In this document: positions 9,171 to 18,219 of the stretch, piece after piece
How positions within the stretch are numbered: position 1 is the stretch's first letter
Layout: the number at the start of each line of letters is the position of its first letter
Origin: Rhodococcus sp. B7740
GTDB lineage: Bacteria; Actinomycetota; Actinomycetes; Mycobacteriales; Mycobacteriaceae
DNA length: 64,000 nucleotides
NCBI RefSeq assembly: GCF_000954115.1
Contig: NZ_CP010797.1
Span: 2,852,001 to 2,916,000, forward strand
Reading direction: 5' to 3'
Program-made: the position numbers and the translations under genes
Notes under the pieces: generated by a model
What the model was told of the DNA's origin: nothing
The model's input: only the letters and a program-made list of their open reading frames with translations
The model's database searches: none

Positions 9171-9512
9171 TCAGCCCTGCCGGTCGGCCAGCCACTGCCG
9201 GATCTCGTCGGTGACCGGTTCGACGATGTCGTCGTACTCCCGATGCTTACCCACGAAGGCGGCCACCAGTTCGCAGATCGGAACGATTCGCCTGGCGTCG
9301 GAACGGGTGGCGTCGAGCGCCTGCTGCACGAGAATCGTTGCCAGACCACGTCCGCCGTAGGCTGCGTCGACCTCGGTGTGGAAGAAGATGCGCCTGCCCT
9401 GCTCGTCGTCGGCGAACTCGGTGAAGCCGACCTGCGAACCCTCCACCGAGACGGTGAAACGGTCCGCCTGCTGGGAGATCTCGACCTCGGCACCGGTTTT
9501 GTCGACCGTCAT
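9171..9512 (-). CDS. Small GNAT-family N-acetyltransferase (YjdJ type)
   Basis: This 113-residue protein is of the short GNAT branch. The acetyl-CoA loop is visible as YGGRGLATILVQQALD near residues 55-70, preceded by the beta strand with FFHTEVDAAY. These minimal proteins are widespread and mostly uncharacterised. The ATG at 9512 was chosen because a GAGGAG sits about eight bases upstream; a start at 9560 would add 16 residues without a ribosome site. Confidence 0.75.
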   Translation of the reverse strand: MTVDKTGAEVEISQQADRFTVSVEGSQVGFTEFADDEQGRRIFFHTEVDAAYGGRGLATILVQQALDATRSDARRIVPICELVAAFVGKHREYDDIVEPVTDEIRQWLADRQG

Positions 9513-9559
9513 TCCGCACTCCTCGTTCCCGGTAGGCGCGCACCGCACCTCGTCGGTCA

Positions 9560-9575
9560 CGATCGTGCACGATCG
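9560..9575. promoter_or_regulatory. Perfect 16-bp palindrome in a divergent promoter region
   Basis: CGATCGTGCACGATCG is fully symmetric. A related half-copy (CGATCGTGAA) lies at 9588-9597. It sits in the 216-bp gap between the GNAT gene and the ATP-grasp gene and is a plausible repressor site for either; no regulator is assigned. Confidence 0.4.
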
Positions 9576-9728
9576 GCGGAGATCTGTCGATCGTGAACCG
9601 CACCGAGCACCTGCGTACGGCGGGTTCGTGATCCACCGTCACCGACAGGGGTGCCGAGCGACCGTTTGCGCCTCTGTACGGTGGAGCGAAGGACCTCGAC
9701 CGATGAATCATCAAGGGGAAGGAACTTC

Positions 9729-10970
9729 ATGGCTCAGCCAGACAGGCTGGAGAAAGACCCGAACAAAGGTTTCGTGGCCCTGCTGGGCTGGAGTTTGGCC
9801 GCAGTGGAAGCACTGGACAAGTTCGATCGGCGCTACGTGGTCGTCGCCCCGGAGTGGGCCGAGGCGTACTGCACCGAGCACGACATTCCGTACCTCCCGT
9901 GGAACTTCGAGCGACTCAACGATCGCTCGCTGGAAATCGCCGAGACCCTGCAGGCCAAGGGCGTCGACGTCGCGATTCCGTTGTACGAGGAGACAGTGGA
10001 GTGGGCCGGTGCCATCAACTCGGTGTTGCTCGGCAACCCACGCCTGTTCGGTCAGGCAATGCTGTTGCGCGACAAGTCCTTGATGAAGCGCCGTGCTCAG
10101 CTCGGCGGCATTCGAGTGGGCATCTTCGAGGAAGCCCACGACCGTGAGGACGTCATTCGATTCCTCAAGCGTGTCAACCAGACGCTGCTCAAGCTCGACG
10201 GCGATCCCAACGACCCGATTCATGTCAAGGCCTTCGACAAGGCCGGTTGCCTCGGCCACCGCGTCATTCGCACCCCTGACGAGGTCGACTCCATTCCCGA
10301 CGAGGAATTTCCGGCGCTGATGGAATCGCACCTCGACGGCTGGGAATTCGCGGTCGAAGCATGGATTCACAACGGCAAGATCAAGTTCCTCAACATCTCC
10401 GAGTACGTCAGGCTCGGTTACTCGGTGTTCGTCCCGGCCACACCGGAACTGGAGAAGTACCGCGAGCAGATCACGGTGCAGATCGAGAAGCTGATCAAGA
10501 CCTTCGACATCGAATTCGGTTTCATTCACCCCGAGTACTTCGTCACCAGCGACGGCGAGATGTACTTCGGTGAAGTTGCTTACCGGCCACCGGGTTTCAA
10601 AGTCTTCGAGCTGCTCGAGCGCGCCTACGGCTTCAACGCGTACCAGGGCCTGGCATTGGCGTTCGACCCGAAGACCACCGAGGAGGAGATCGACGCCTTC
10701 TTCCCGAGAGAGGTGGTCGACGCCACCGGTCACGCCGGATGCTTCGGCGTCTACCCGCGGCGACGCGTCGTCAGCGATCTCGTCATCCCCGATGTCACCG
10801 CAGACGACGACTACTACGAGACCAACGACCTGTCCGCTCCGGTCGAGGAAACCGTCACCAAGAGAACAGCATTCGGTACTCACTGGGGCCTGCTGTACTT
10901 CTTCGGCGAGGACCCGTACCGAATGCGTGATCTGCTGAGGCAACAGGAAGAACTGGACTTCTACGTGTGA
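9729..10970 (+). CDS. ATP-grasp ligase of unknown substrate
   Basis: This 413-residue protein has an ATP-grasp layout: a pre-ATP-grasp Rossmann part (residues 15-110), then LLKLDGD and HVKAFDKAGCLGHR around 155-180, MESHLDGWEFAVEAWIHNG near 205-220 and the metal-binding FGFIHPEYF and EVAYRPPG near 265-290. Such enzymes form amide or ester bonds through an acyl phosphate. The ATG at 9729 has AAGGGGAAGGAA upstream. The next gene overlaps by four bases (GTGA), so the two work together. It is neither a biotin carboxylase nor a purine enzyme by its motifs; the substrate is unknown. Confidence 0.7.
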   Translation: MAQPDRLEKDPNKGFVALLGWSLAAVEALDKFDRRYVVVAPEWAEAYCTEHDIPYLPWNFERLNDRSLEIAETLQAKGVDVAIPLYEETVEWAGAINSVLLGNPRLFGQAMLLRDKSLMKRRAQLGGIRVGIFEEAHDREDVIRFLKRVNQTLLKLDGDPNDPIHVKAFDKAGCLGHRVIRTPDEVDSIPDEEFPALMESHLDGWEFAVEAWIHNGKIKFLNISEYVRLGYSVFVPATPELEKYREQITVQIEKLIKTFDIEFGFIHPEYFVTSDGEMYFGEVAYRPPGFKVFELLERAYGFNAYQGLALAFDPKTTEEEIDAFFPREVVDATGHAGCFGVYPRRRVVSDLVIPDVTADDDYYETNDLSAPVEETVTKRTAFGTHWGLLYFFGEDPYRMRDLLRQQEELDFYV

Positions 10971-13018
10971 AGCAGCAACTCGGGGACGACACCAACCCGC
11001 CGTCGCAGACGATGCACGAGCCGGCACCGACGAACGCAACCACGGCCGTGGACCGGGCCCTGGCATCGCGACTGGCCCAACTCGACCACGCGATGCATGC
11101 TTTGGCCGACGCACCGGAGTTCAGCAAGAACACCAAGGTGCGACGGGTTCTCGACGGCCTGCATCGAGTGTTGTTGCAGCCCGGCGGTTGCAGCGCAATT
11201 CGCGAACGCGCCGCGATGCTCGAGCAGGCCGGACTGTTCGCAGGTACCGACTGGGCCCAGCCGGACATTCTCGTCCCGGCGTTCGTGGGGCCGAGCCTGC
11301 GCAGCGGCAACGACGACACCGTGGTGCTCGAGGCGACCAGCGAACTGCGCATGATCGCGATCGTCGCGGGTGAGTACGAGCATCCGGCCGTGACCGCCGA
11401 GGAGGCTCGGCGATTTCTCTCGCAGGTTCTCGCACTCAACCTCGACGTGCTCTTCACACCGCCGTCGGAGTCGGAGCGAGTTCGATTGGGCCGCACCGCG
11501 CATCTGATTCGCGATCTGTTCGGCTACGTCGCGCAGCAGATCGGGTACGACAGCGTGCTCGACGAGTTGGTCGAGGAGATCTGGCGGATTCTGCGCCAGC
11601 GTCCGATTCAGGTGGACACCATCAAGGCGATGGTCACGCGCATCGCCATCTATCGCGACGACCCGACCGTGGACCTCGGCAACTCCGGGCAGGGCCTCGA
11701 TCGATTGATCACGGCGCTGTTCGGCACCACCGATGCCTGCCGCGAGGACCCGGGCGTCGAGGTGTACCGGTCTCGGCTCGAGGCGATGGACGTCGAGGCA
11801 TTGCAGTTCGAGGCCCGTGGATTCGCGCGGGCCATGCACGACACCGGTCTGGTCTCGCCGTACCACGCGACGCTGACGCAGTATCTCGTCGACCATTACT
11901 CGTATGTTCTGCCCGAGGCGCTCGGTCTGTCCGATACCGGCCGGACCTGCCTGACGCGGTATCCCGAACTGGTTCATCGCCTCATCGAGGAGACGGTGTA
12001 TCCCGAGACCGCGCAGTGCCTCTACGGATTGGCGCTGCTGCTCGATCGGGGAATTCTGCATCAGCCGCCGATCGTGCCGTCCCTGTGGCGCCAGATCTCG
12101 CTGAAACTCGCTCCCGCGGTGCGGGAGCGACTGATCACCTCGTTCGGGCCCGTCCCCGCGCCGGAGTCACGCTTGCTCGGGGGTTTGCTCTCGATGCTCG
12201 GGCAGCCCCTGGGCGTCGGCCAGGGCGACAACCCGACGTGTCAGTCGGCGCGGGCGTTGTCGATGTGGGCCTACAACGATCCCGACTACCTGCTGCAGAT
12301 GGTGGTGTGGGCGGCGCGTGACGAGGAGATCGTCATGCACTTCGAGGGGCAGTCGATCTCGTCGACCGAGAGCGTCAGCGGCGTCGCCACGTCCGATCCG
12401 GTGGACCTCGATCCCGCGTCGCTGTTGTTGGTTCCGCACCTCGACCGCATCTACGCCGAGATGGTCCGCCGTTGCGCCGATCGTCCCGGTGATCCGCACC
12501 GCTGGGTCAACCCCGAGTTCCACGGCTGGTGGTCGGCACGCGAATTCCACATCGACGTCGACGTCGCGACCGGCAATCTCGTGGACCTGGACGTCTTCCT
12601 GCGGCAGTTCTACGCCGCGTACCACCCGGAATACAACGGGCACCAACCGTTGATCCATCCACAACCGGCCGGTGTGGCCGTAACCGACAGTGCCGCACGG
12701 TATGTGGGGTGGCACGCCATCACGATTCTGCGCGTGTCCGCAGACCCCGACGGTGTCATGCGGGTGTACTTCTTCAACCCGAACAACGACAGCGGGCAGG
12801 ACTGGGGCGACGGCGTCGTGGTGGGTACGGCGGGCAACGGCGAACGCGCAGGCGAAGGTTCGCTGCCGTTCGACCAGTTCGCCTCACGGCTCTACATCTT
12901 CCACACCGATCCACTCGAGCACGGCGAGCCGGAGAGAATCCCGGCCGAGGACATCGAGCGGATCCGAGGCTACATCGAACGGAGTTGGGGCGCAGAACGT
13001 TCGGTGCCTCAGGCCTGA
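10967..13018 (+). CDS. Large protein of unknown function with a papain-like C-terminal part
   Basis: This 683-residue soluble protein has no signal or membrane segment. The first 400 residues are mostly helical and were not recognised. The C-terminal part shows NPTCQSARALSMWA (Cys425), VGWHAITILRV (His583) and YFFNPNND (Asn604), which is the order and rough spacing of a papain-fold Cys-His-Asn triad. It is coupled to the ATP-grasp ligase by a GTGA overlap. A pair of amide-forming ligase and cysteine peptidase or transferase suggests reversible peptide or amide tagging, but this is inference from motifs only. Confidence 0.6.
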   Translation: MKQQLGDDTNPPSQTMHEPAPTNATTAVDRALASRLAQLDHAMHALADAPEFSKNTKVRRVLDGLHRVLLQPGGCSAIRERAAMLEQAGLFAGTDWAQPDILVPAFVGPSLRSGNDDTVVLEATSELRMIAIVAGEYEHPAVTAEEARRFLSQVLALNLDVLFTPPSESERVRLGRTAHLIRDLFGYVAQQIGYDSVLDELVEEIWRILRQRPIQVDTIKAMVTRIAIYRDDPTVDLGNSGQGLDRLITALFGTTDACREDPGVEVYRSRLEAMDVEALQFEARGFARAMHDTGLVSPYHATLTQYLVDHYSYVLPEALGLSDTGRTCLTRYPELVHRLIEETVYPETAQCLYGLALLLDRGILHQPPIVPSLWRQISLKLAPAVRERLITSFGPVPAPESRLLGGLLSMLGQPLGVGQGDNPTCQSARALSMWAYNDPDYLLQMVVWAARDEEIVMHFEGQSISSTESVSGVATSDPVDLDPASLLLVPHLDRIYAEMVRRCADRPGDPHRWVNPEFHGWWSAREFHIDVDVATGNLVDLDVFLRQFYAAYHPEYNGHQPLIHPQPAGVAVTDSAARYVGWHAITILRVSADPDGVMRVYFFNPNNDSGQDWGDGVVVGTAGNGERAGEGSLPFDQFASRLYIFHTDPLEHGEPERIPAEDIERIRGYIERSWGAERSVPQA

Positions 13019-13024
13019 GATCCT

Positions 13025-13060
13025 CCGATGCACCCGAGGCCGTGCACTCGGGTGCATCGG
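13025..13060. terminator. Strong bidirectional stem-loop terminator
   Basis: A 14-bp perfect stem (13025-13038 with 13047-13060) closes an 8-base loop between two convergent genes. There is no T-tract on either side, common for actinobacterial terminators. Confidence 0.8.
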
Positions 13061-13075
13061 AAGAGCCGTGTGTCG

Positions 13076-13291
13076 TCAGTCCTTCTTGTCGAGCGCGTCC
13101 GGCTTGTGCACCGCGTCCTTACCCGACTTGTCGCTCTCGACCCGGTACTGCGGGTCGTCCTTCGATGCCTTCACGGTCCGGCCTGCGGCTTCGGTATCGG
13201 AGGTGATCTTCTCCACCACTTCGCCCTCGGTCTTCGTTCCGTGGGTCTGCCATTCGACCTTGTCGCCCTTGTGCAATTCGTCCTTCGACAT
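13076..13291 (-). CDS. DUF2945 / HVA1-family TUDOR-like small protein
   Basis: This 71-residue hydrophilic protein is highly charged. The HKGDKVEWQTHGTKTEGEV segment at the N-terminus is the DUF2945 hallmark, a TUDOR-like fold also called hypervirulence-associated protein. Function in bacteria is unknown. The ATG at 13291 has AAGGGACGA upstream. Confidence 0.8.
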   Translation of the reverse strand: MSKDELHKGDKVEWQTHGTKTEGEVVEKITSDTEAAGRTVKASKDDPQYRVESDKSGKDAVHKPDALDKKD

Positions 13292-13353
13292 GTTCGAGTC
13301 GTCCCTTCGTCGGTGATGTCCACCGACGCGTACCCGCGCCGGTGTCGGCGCAA

Positions 13354-14367
13354 TCACCTGGTTCCCAGAGCAGGTGCCAGCGTGGTGAACCACGCCTCGC
13401 GTAGCTGATCCTCGAACAGCGGCCAGGTGTGCGCGCCCTCCTCGCGCATGGACACCGTCGCCGGCACGTCCGCTCGGCGCAGAGCGTCGACGAAGATCGA
13501 CGTGCAGTGGTTGACCATCGCTTCGACCGCCATCCCTCCGAAGGGCGGGATCGCGCCTTCGGGGATGCGATCGACGGGCCCCGGGAGTCCGCGGGACGAA
13601 CTGACGTACACCGCGGTTCCGCGCAGCCGCTCGACGTTGAGCGATGGGTCGTGATCGCGCCATCCCTGGCTTCCCGGTAGCCCCCACATATTGAAGGGAT
13701 TGTTGAGTCCGCCGGCGATCATCGCCGATATACCCGCCGTGGCAAGCGGAGTGGACGGTGCCGGACATCCACTGAAGGACGCGGCCGCGTCGAACACGTC
13801 CGGGACCTGGATCGCGAGGTCGAGTGCCGGACCACCACTCATCGACAGCCCTGCCACGCCGCGCCTGCCGGTCGATCCGTAGGCTGCGTCGACGGCGGCA
13901 GGCAGTTCGCGGGTGAGGTAGGTCTGCCACTTGTTGCTGCCGAGCACCGGATCCGTTGTCTGCCAGTCGGTGTAGAAGCTGAACCGGCCACCGATCGGTG
14001 CCACCACGGTGACCTTCTTGTCCAGGAAGAACTTCTCGACGCCGGAATTGTTGAGCCAGCCCACGCCGTCCTCGTTGCCGAGCGCGCCGTTGAGCAGCAC
14101 GAGAGTGGGTGCTGGTCCGTCGTCGGGGGAATGCAGCACCTCGTTGGATACGACGCGATTCATGGACGGGGAGAACACGTTCAGTACCGCTCGGGTCGCC
14201 GACACCTGATGGATGCCGACGGCGCCCGCAGCCGCGTCGGCCGACCCCGTGTTCCCCGGCAGCGCCTGCACCGACGCTCCGGTCATCAGCATCGACGCTA
14301 CCGCCGCGGCCGCCACGACCGCAGCGGATCGAGTCCGCTTCTTCCTCTTCTGCCCCACACGCAACAT
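13354..14367 (-). CDS. Secreted antigen-85-like esterase / mycolyltransferase
   Basis: This 337-residue alpha/beta hydrolase has a Sec-type signal (KRKKRTR then a hydrophobic run to about residue 35). The nucleophile elbow GLSMSGG (near residue 170) and the C-terminal HTWPLFEDQL histidine fit the antigen 85/FbpA esterase family, which moves mycolic acids to trehalose or arabinogalactan. The presence of this type points to a mycolate-producing host. The ATG at 14367 is preferred over a GTG three codons earlier. True mycolyltransferase activity versus a simple esterase cannot be told from sequence. Confidence 0.78.
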   Translation of the reverse strand: MLRVGQKRKKRTRSAAVVAAAAVASMLMTGASVQALPGNTGSADAAAGAVGIHQVSATRAVLNVFSPSMNRVVSNEVLHSPDDGPAPTLVLLNGALGNEDGVGWLNNSGVEKFFLDKKVTVVAPIGGRFSFYTDWQTTDPVLGSNKWQTYLTRELPAAVDAAYGSTGRRGVAGLSMSGGPALDLAIQVPDVFDAAASFSGCPAPSTPLATAGISAMIAGGLNNPFNMWGLPGSQGWRDHDPSLNVERLRGTAVYVSSSRGLPGPVDRIPEGAIPPFGGMAVEAMVNHCTSIFVDALRRADVPATVSMREEGAHTWPLFEDQLREAWFTTLAPALGTR

Positions 14368-14460
14368 CAGCACCACACGAGGGTCGCACGAATTTCGCTT
14401 CCTACCGCTAACGATCGGATTACGAAACCGATCGGTCCGTTCGCTTGCTCCCAGGAGGGC

Positions 14461-15597
14461 TCACTCGGCCCGGATCCGCGCGGCCTGCAGCGTCAGGTGG
14501 TGCCGCTCGGACATCGACGACGCCCTCTCGGCTGCCTGCACGTACAACTCGGCGGCACGCTGCAGATCGCCGGACTTCTCGTGCAGGTACGCGGCCGCCG
14601 CTGTGTGCCGCGGGACGGCCGAATCGACCTCGCCCAGTGCCGCAAGCCCCGCCGCCGGACCGTCGGCCTCGCCGATCGCTACCGCTCGATTGAGCCGCAC
14701 GACGGAACTGCCTGTGAGAGCGAGTAACTCGTCGTACCACTCGACGATCTGCACCCAGTCGGTCTCCTCCACACGCGACGCGTCGGCGTGCAGGGCGGCG
14801 ATGGCCGCCTGCGCCTGGAACTCTCCCAACCGATCTCGGGCGAGCGCAGTCTGCAGAATCTGCACTCCCTCCGCGATCAGCGTTGTATCCCAACGAGATC
14901 GATCCTGCTCGGCGAGAGGAATGAGGTGACCGTCGGGCCCTGTCCTGGCCGAACGGCGTGCGTGGTGAAGCAGCATCAGCGCCAACAGTCCGGCCGTTTC
15001 CTCGTCGTCGGACAACCTGGCCAGCTGCCGGGTCAACCGAATCGCCTCGGCCGCCGGATCGATGTCCCCGCTGTACCCCTCGTTGAAGACGAGATACAGC
15101 ACCCGTCGTACCGTCCCCACATCACCGGGGGCGTCGAAACGCACGTCGCGCACCGTGCGCTTGGCTCGGCTGATGCGTTGCGCCATGGTCTTCTCCGGCA
15201 CCAGGTATGCCTGCGCGATCTGCCGAGTCGTCAATCCCCCGACGGCACGCAGAGTCAGTGCCACCGCTGCCGCCGGACCGAGCGAGGGATGCGCGCACAG
15301 GAAGAACAACTGCAGCGTGTCGTCGACGCCGCCGACACTGCCGGGATCCGGTTGGGCGGCGACTCGATCCTCACGTGCTCGTCGCGCGTTCTCGGAGCGT
15401 TGCGCGTCGAGAAATTTCCGCCAGGCAACGGTGACCAACCAGCCCTTCGGGTCGGTCGGTGCTTCGGAGACCCACGTCGAGATGGCCTCGAGCATCGCTT
15501 CCTGCACGGCATCCTCGGCCGCCGCGAAATCTGCTCCGCGGTGGACGAGGACGCCGATCACCGCGGGCGTCAGTTCCCGCAGAATCCGTGGATCCAC
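14461..15597 (-). CDS. ECF42-type RNA polymerase sigma factor with C-terminal TPR-like domain
   Basis: This 378-residue protein starts with sigma region 2 (DFAAAEDAVQEAMLEA and PKGWLVTVAWRKFLD) and region 4 (GGLTTRQIAQAYLVPEKTMAQRI), then a long helical extension (residues 180-378) with the VFNEGYSG and RAVAIGEADGPAAGL motifs of the ECF42 group. ECF42 factors are typically encoded beside DGPF proteins, as here. There is no anti-sigma factor; the C-terminal domain is thought to control activity. GTG at 15597 starts 8 bases after the DGPF stop. The regulon is unknown. Confidence 0.88.
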   Translation of the reverse strand: MDPRILRELTPAVIGVLVHRGADFAAAEDAVQEAMLEAISTWVSEAPTDPKGWLVTVAWRKFLDAQRSENARRAREDRVAAQPDPGSVGGVDDTLQLFFLCAHPSLGPAAAVALTLRAVGGLTTRQIAQAYLVPEKTMAQRISRAKRTVRDVRFDAPGDVGTVRRVLYLVFNEGYSGDIDPAAEAIRLTRQLARLSDDEETAGLLALMLLHHARRSARTGPDGHLIPLAEQDRSRWDTTLIAEGVQILQTALARDRLGEFQAQAAIAALHADASRVEETDWVQIVEWYDELLALTGSSVVRLNRAVAIGEADGPAAGLAALGEVDSAVPRHTAAAAYLHEKSGDLQRAAELYVQAAERASSMSERHHLTLQAARIRAE

Positions 15598-15605
15598 GAC
15601 GGTCG

Positions 15606-16013
15606 TCAGTCGGCGATGGTGGGAGGTGCCTCCATGAACGGACGCAGTTCGAGCCACTCGTCGATCGGCTTCCCACCGGCACCGGGCGCTGCCGACAGCT
15701 GCCCTGCCAGCTCGAGCGCGCGTTCGTAGGAGTCGACGTCGATCACCATCCAGCCTGCGATGAGGTCCTTCGTCTCCGCGAACGGGCCATCGGTGACCGG
15801 AGGCTTCCCTTCCCCATCCGAGCGCACCCACGTTCCCTCGGGGGCCAGAGCCTGCGCGTCGACGAATTCGCCGGTCTTCTCGAGTTCGGCGGCGAAGTCC
15901 TGCATGAACTCGATGTGGTCGCGCACTTCGGCGGGTGTCCACCGGTCCATCGGGATCCAGTCGGCAGGCTCGGGGGCTCCGCGGTAGTGCTTGAGCATGA
16001 GGTACTTGGCCAT
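15606..16013 (-). CDS. DGPF / YCII-domain protein partner of ECF42 sigma factor
   Basis: This 135-residue YCII-fold protein carries the DGPFAE motif near residue 75 and the GWMVIDVDSYERALELA segment near 90. DGPF proteins are the usual neighbours and likely targets of ECF42 sigma factors; their biochemical role is unknown. The ATG at 16013 begins MAKYLML, the family's normal start. Confidence 0.88.
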   Translation of the reverse strand: MAKYLMLKHYRGAPEPADWIPMDRWTPAEVRDHIEFMQDFAAELEKTGEFVDAQALAPEGTWVRSDGEGKPPVTDGPFAETKDLIAGWMVIDVDSYERALELAGQLSAAPGAGGKPIDEWLELRPFMEAPPTIAD

Positions 16014-16031
16014 GGTGTCTCCTGTCGTCCG

Positions 16032-16052
16032 ATGCGGCCATTCTTGCCGCAT
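16032..16052 (-). repeat. Short inverted repeat upstream of the DGPF-ECF42 operon
   Basis: ATGCGGC-7 bases-GCCGCAT, perfect 7-bp arms, lies 19-39 bases upstream of the DGPF start. It could be an operator or a hairpin in the leader. Confidence 0.3.
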
Positions 16053-16108
16053 TCGACCCTGGGACGGAACCGGTCCGCAGATTTCGACACGTTCGACGAA
16101 AAAGATTC

Positions 16109-17131
16109 TCAGCGCATCGTGCGACCTGCCGAGCCCAGCATCTGCGTCGCCTCGACCACCCGAGCCGCCATCGCCGTCTCGGCCGGCTTGCCCCACGATC
16201 GCGGGTCGTAGGCCTTCTTGTTGCCGTACTCGCCGTCGACCTTGAGGACTTGGTCGTACTTGCTGATCATGTGCCCGGCGATGGACCGGGTGAACGCGTA
16301 TTGGGTGTCGGTGTCGATGTTCATCTTGATCACCCCGCTCGCGACCGCGGAGGCGATATCTTCTGCGCTGGATCCCGATCCACCGTGGAACACCAGATCG
16401 AACGGGTTGTCCTTACCGGTCTCGGCTCCGACGACGGCCTGGATCTCGGCGAGGATTTCCGGTCGTAGGTGCACCGAGTCGGGGTTGTAGACACCGTGCA
16501 CGTTGCCGAAGGTCAGGGCGGTCATGTAGCGACCGCGCTCCCCGGCACCGAGCGCGGCGATCGTGGCCCGAGCATCGTCGACGGTCGAGTACAGCTGTTC
16601 GTTGATCTCGTGCGAGACGCCGTCCTCCTCGCCGCCGATGACGCCGACCTCGATTTCGAGGATCGTGTTCGCCTGCATCGACAGATCGAGCAATTCCCGA
16701 GCGACACGCAGGTTTTCGTCGAGCGGCACCGCCGAGCCGTCCCACATGTGCGATTGGTAGAGCGGGTCGAGTCCGCGTCCGCGTCGGTCGATGGCGTCGG
16801 CCAGCAGGGGCCGCACCCAGTCGTCCAGATTCTCGGCTGGGCAGTGATCGGTGTGCAGCGCCACCGAGATCGAATAGTGCTGCGCCACTTCGTGGGCGTA
16901 CTGTGCGAGCGCCTTGGAGCCGGCGAAGCGGTTCTGCACCGCATTGCCGGACAGATAGAGCGCCGTGCCCACCGATACCTGAATGATCCCGTCGCTCTCG
17001 GCCTCGGCGAAGCCCTGAAGGGCTGCGTTGAGTGTCTGTGAACCGGTGACGTTGATCGACGGGTAGGCGAACCCGCCCTCCTTGGCGCGATCCAGCATGG
17101 CGGCGTACTGGTCCGGACTGGCAATCGGCAT
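16109..17131 (-). CDS. fbaA: Class II fructose-bisphosphate aldolase
   Basis: This 340-residue zinc-dependent aldolase interconverts fructose 1,6-bisphosphate with dihydroxyacetone phosphate and glyceraldehyde 3-phosphate. Zinc and active-site motifs are ALHTDHCP near residue 105, QSHMWDGSA near 142, EIEVGVIGGEEDG near 176, FGNVHGVY near 225 and FHGGSGSS near 265. It is close in layout to the long class II enzymes of mycobacteria. Lying after a LacI-regulated sugar import operon, it is likely a pathway-specific paralogue rather than the only glycolytic enzyme. ATG at 17131 begins MPIASPDQY. Confidence 0.88.
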   Translation of the reverse strand: MPIASPDQYAAMLDRAKEGGFAYPSINVTGSQTLNAALQGFAEAESDGIIQVSVGTALYLSGNAVQNRFAGSKALAQYAHEVAQHYSISVALHTDHCPAENLDDWVRPLLADAIDRRGRGLDPLYQSHMWDGSAVPLDENLRVARELLDLSMQANTILEIEVGVIGGEEDGVSHEINEQLYSTVDDARATIAALGAGERGRYMTALTFGNVHGVYNPDSVHLRPEILAEIQAVVGAETGKDNPFDLVFHGGSGSSAEDIASAVASGVIKMNIDTDTQYAFTRSIAGHMISKYDQVLKVDGEYGNKKAYDPRSWGKPAETAMAARVVEATQMLGSAGRTMR

Positions 17132-17139
17132 GAACTGTC

Positions 17140-18174
17140 CTATCTTTCGGGTGCGGCCGGCACGTCGGCTCGAGGTGCACTGCAGCCGCAGGAATTTCGG
17201 TGGGTGAAGGTGGTCGGTACTCGGATCGATCGGGGCGCGTCCTCGTGTCCCTCGATGCGCCGGAGAACCAGGTCGGCTGCGGTTCGGCCGATGGTCTGCA
17301 CGTCCTGAGCTGCCGCCGTGAGCCGAGGCTCGAACAGGTCCGACCACTCGAAGTCGTCATAGCAGACGAAGGCCAGGTCCGCCGGAATCGACAAACCCAG
17401 GCCTCGAACAGCTTTCAGCGATCCGATCGTCATCGAGTTGTTCATCGACACCATGGCCGACGGCCGGTCCGGACCGGACATCAGCTCACGCACCCGAGAC
17501 TCGGCCACCTCGACGTTCGACCGGCCGTCGAGAATCAGTCGAGGATCGAGTTCGATTCCTCGATCGGCCAGCGCGCGGGCGTAGCCGTCGAATCGCTCGG
17601 TCGTGGAGGAGATCCCTTCGATGCCGCGCACGATCGCGATGCGTCGGTGCCCGGCGTCGAGGAGGTGGGTGGTGAGCTCGTGCGCCGACGCGTCGTTCTC
17701 CGGACCCACCTGATCGCAGGAGACGTCGAGCATCCGGTCGATCAACACCAGAGGCGTTCCACTGCGGACGATCTCGGGAATCGTCGAGAATTCGGAGCCC
17801 GCCGCGGGTGCGAGAATCATGCCGTCGACCTGACGGTCGAGCAACGAGTCCGTCACCCTCCGCTCGGACCTGGGCTCGTCGTGCGAATCACCGAGGATCA
17901 AGACGTAACCGGCCTCGGACAATCGCTGCTCGACGGCATGGACCAGGCTTCCGAAATACGGGTTGGTCAACGCGGCGATCGACAGTCCCACGGTGTGAGT
18001 CCGACCTGCCGCGAGCGATCGAGCGACGACGTTGCGGCGGTATCCGATCTCGGCAATCGCCGCGTCGACGCGTTCCCGGGTGGCGGCATTGACGTTGCGA
18101 GTTCCGTTGAGCACGTGCGAGACAGTCGATACCGATACACCTGCCAATCGGGCGACGTCGTCCATCGTGGGCAT
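17140..18174 (-). CDS. LacI-family repressor of the sugar operon
   Basis: This 344-residue repressor has the canonical DNA-binding head at residues 4-50 (MDDVARLAGVSVSTVSHVLNG) and a periplasmic-binding-like sugar domain. The C-terminus ends in a Cys-rich SCGCSAP stretch. It lies inside the operon between the kinase gene and the aldolase gene. The ATG at 18174 is favoured because it puts the helix-turn-helix at the usual place; a TTG at 18216 would overlap the upstream gene. A palindromic site in front of the binding-protein gene is its likely operator. Confidence 0.88.
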   Translation of the reverse strand: MPTMDDVARLAGVSVSTVSHVLNGTRNVNAATRERVDAAIAEIGYRRNVVARSLAAGRTHTVGLSIAALTNPYFGSLVHAVEQRLSEAGYVLILGDSHDEPRSERRVTDSLLDRQVDGMILAPAAGSEFSTIPEIVRSGTPLVLIDRMLDVSCDQVGPENDASAHELTTHLLDAGHRRIAIVRGIEGISSTTERFDGYARALADRGIELDPRLILDGRSNVEVAESRVRELMSGPDRPSAMVSMNNSMTIGSLKAVRGLGLSIPADLAFVCYDDFEWSDLFEPRLTAAAQDVQTIGRTAADLVLRRIEGHEDAPRSIRVPTTFTHRNSCGCSAPRADVPAAPER

Positions 18175-18219
18175 GTCAGTCGGCCCAGCGCTGTCGTGTC
18201 TCGTGGTTCTGCGCAATCG

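Noticed and set aside
9171..9560. GNAT start at 9560
   Set aside because: The ATG at 9512 has a GAGGAG ribosome site; the longer form does not.
13354..14367. Calling the esterase FbpA/Ag85 outright
   Set aside because: Motifs fit the family, but mycolyltransferase activity cannot be told from esterase activity by reading alone.
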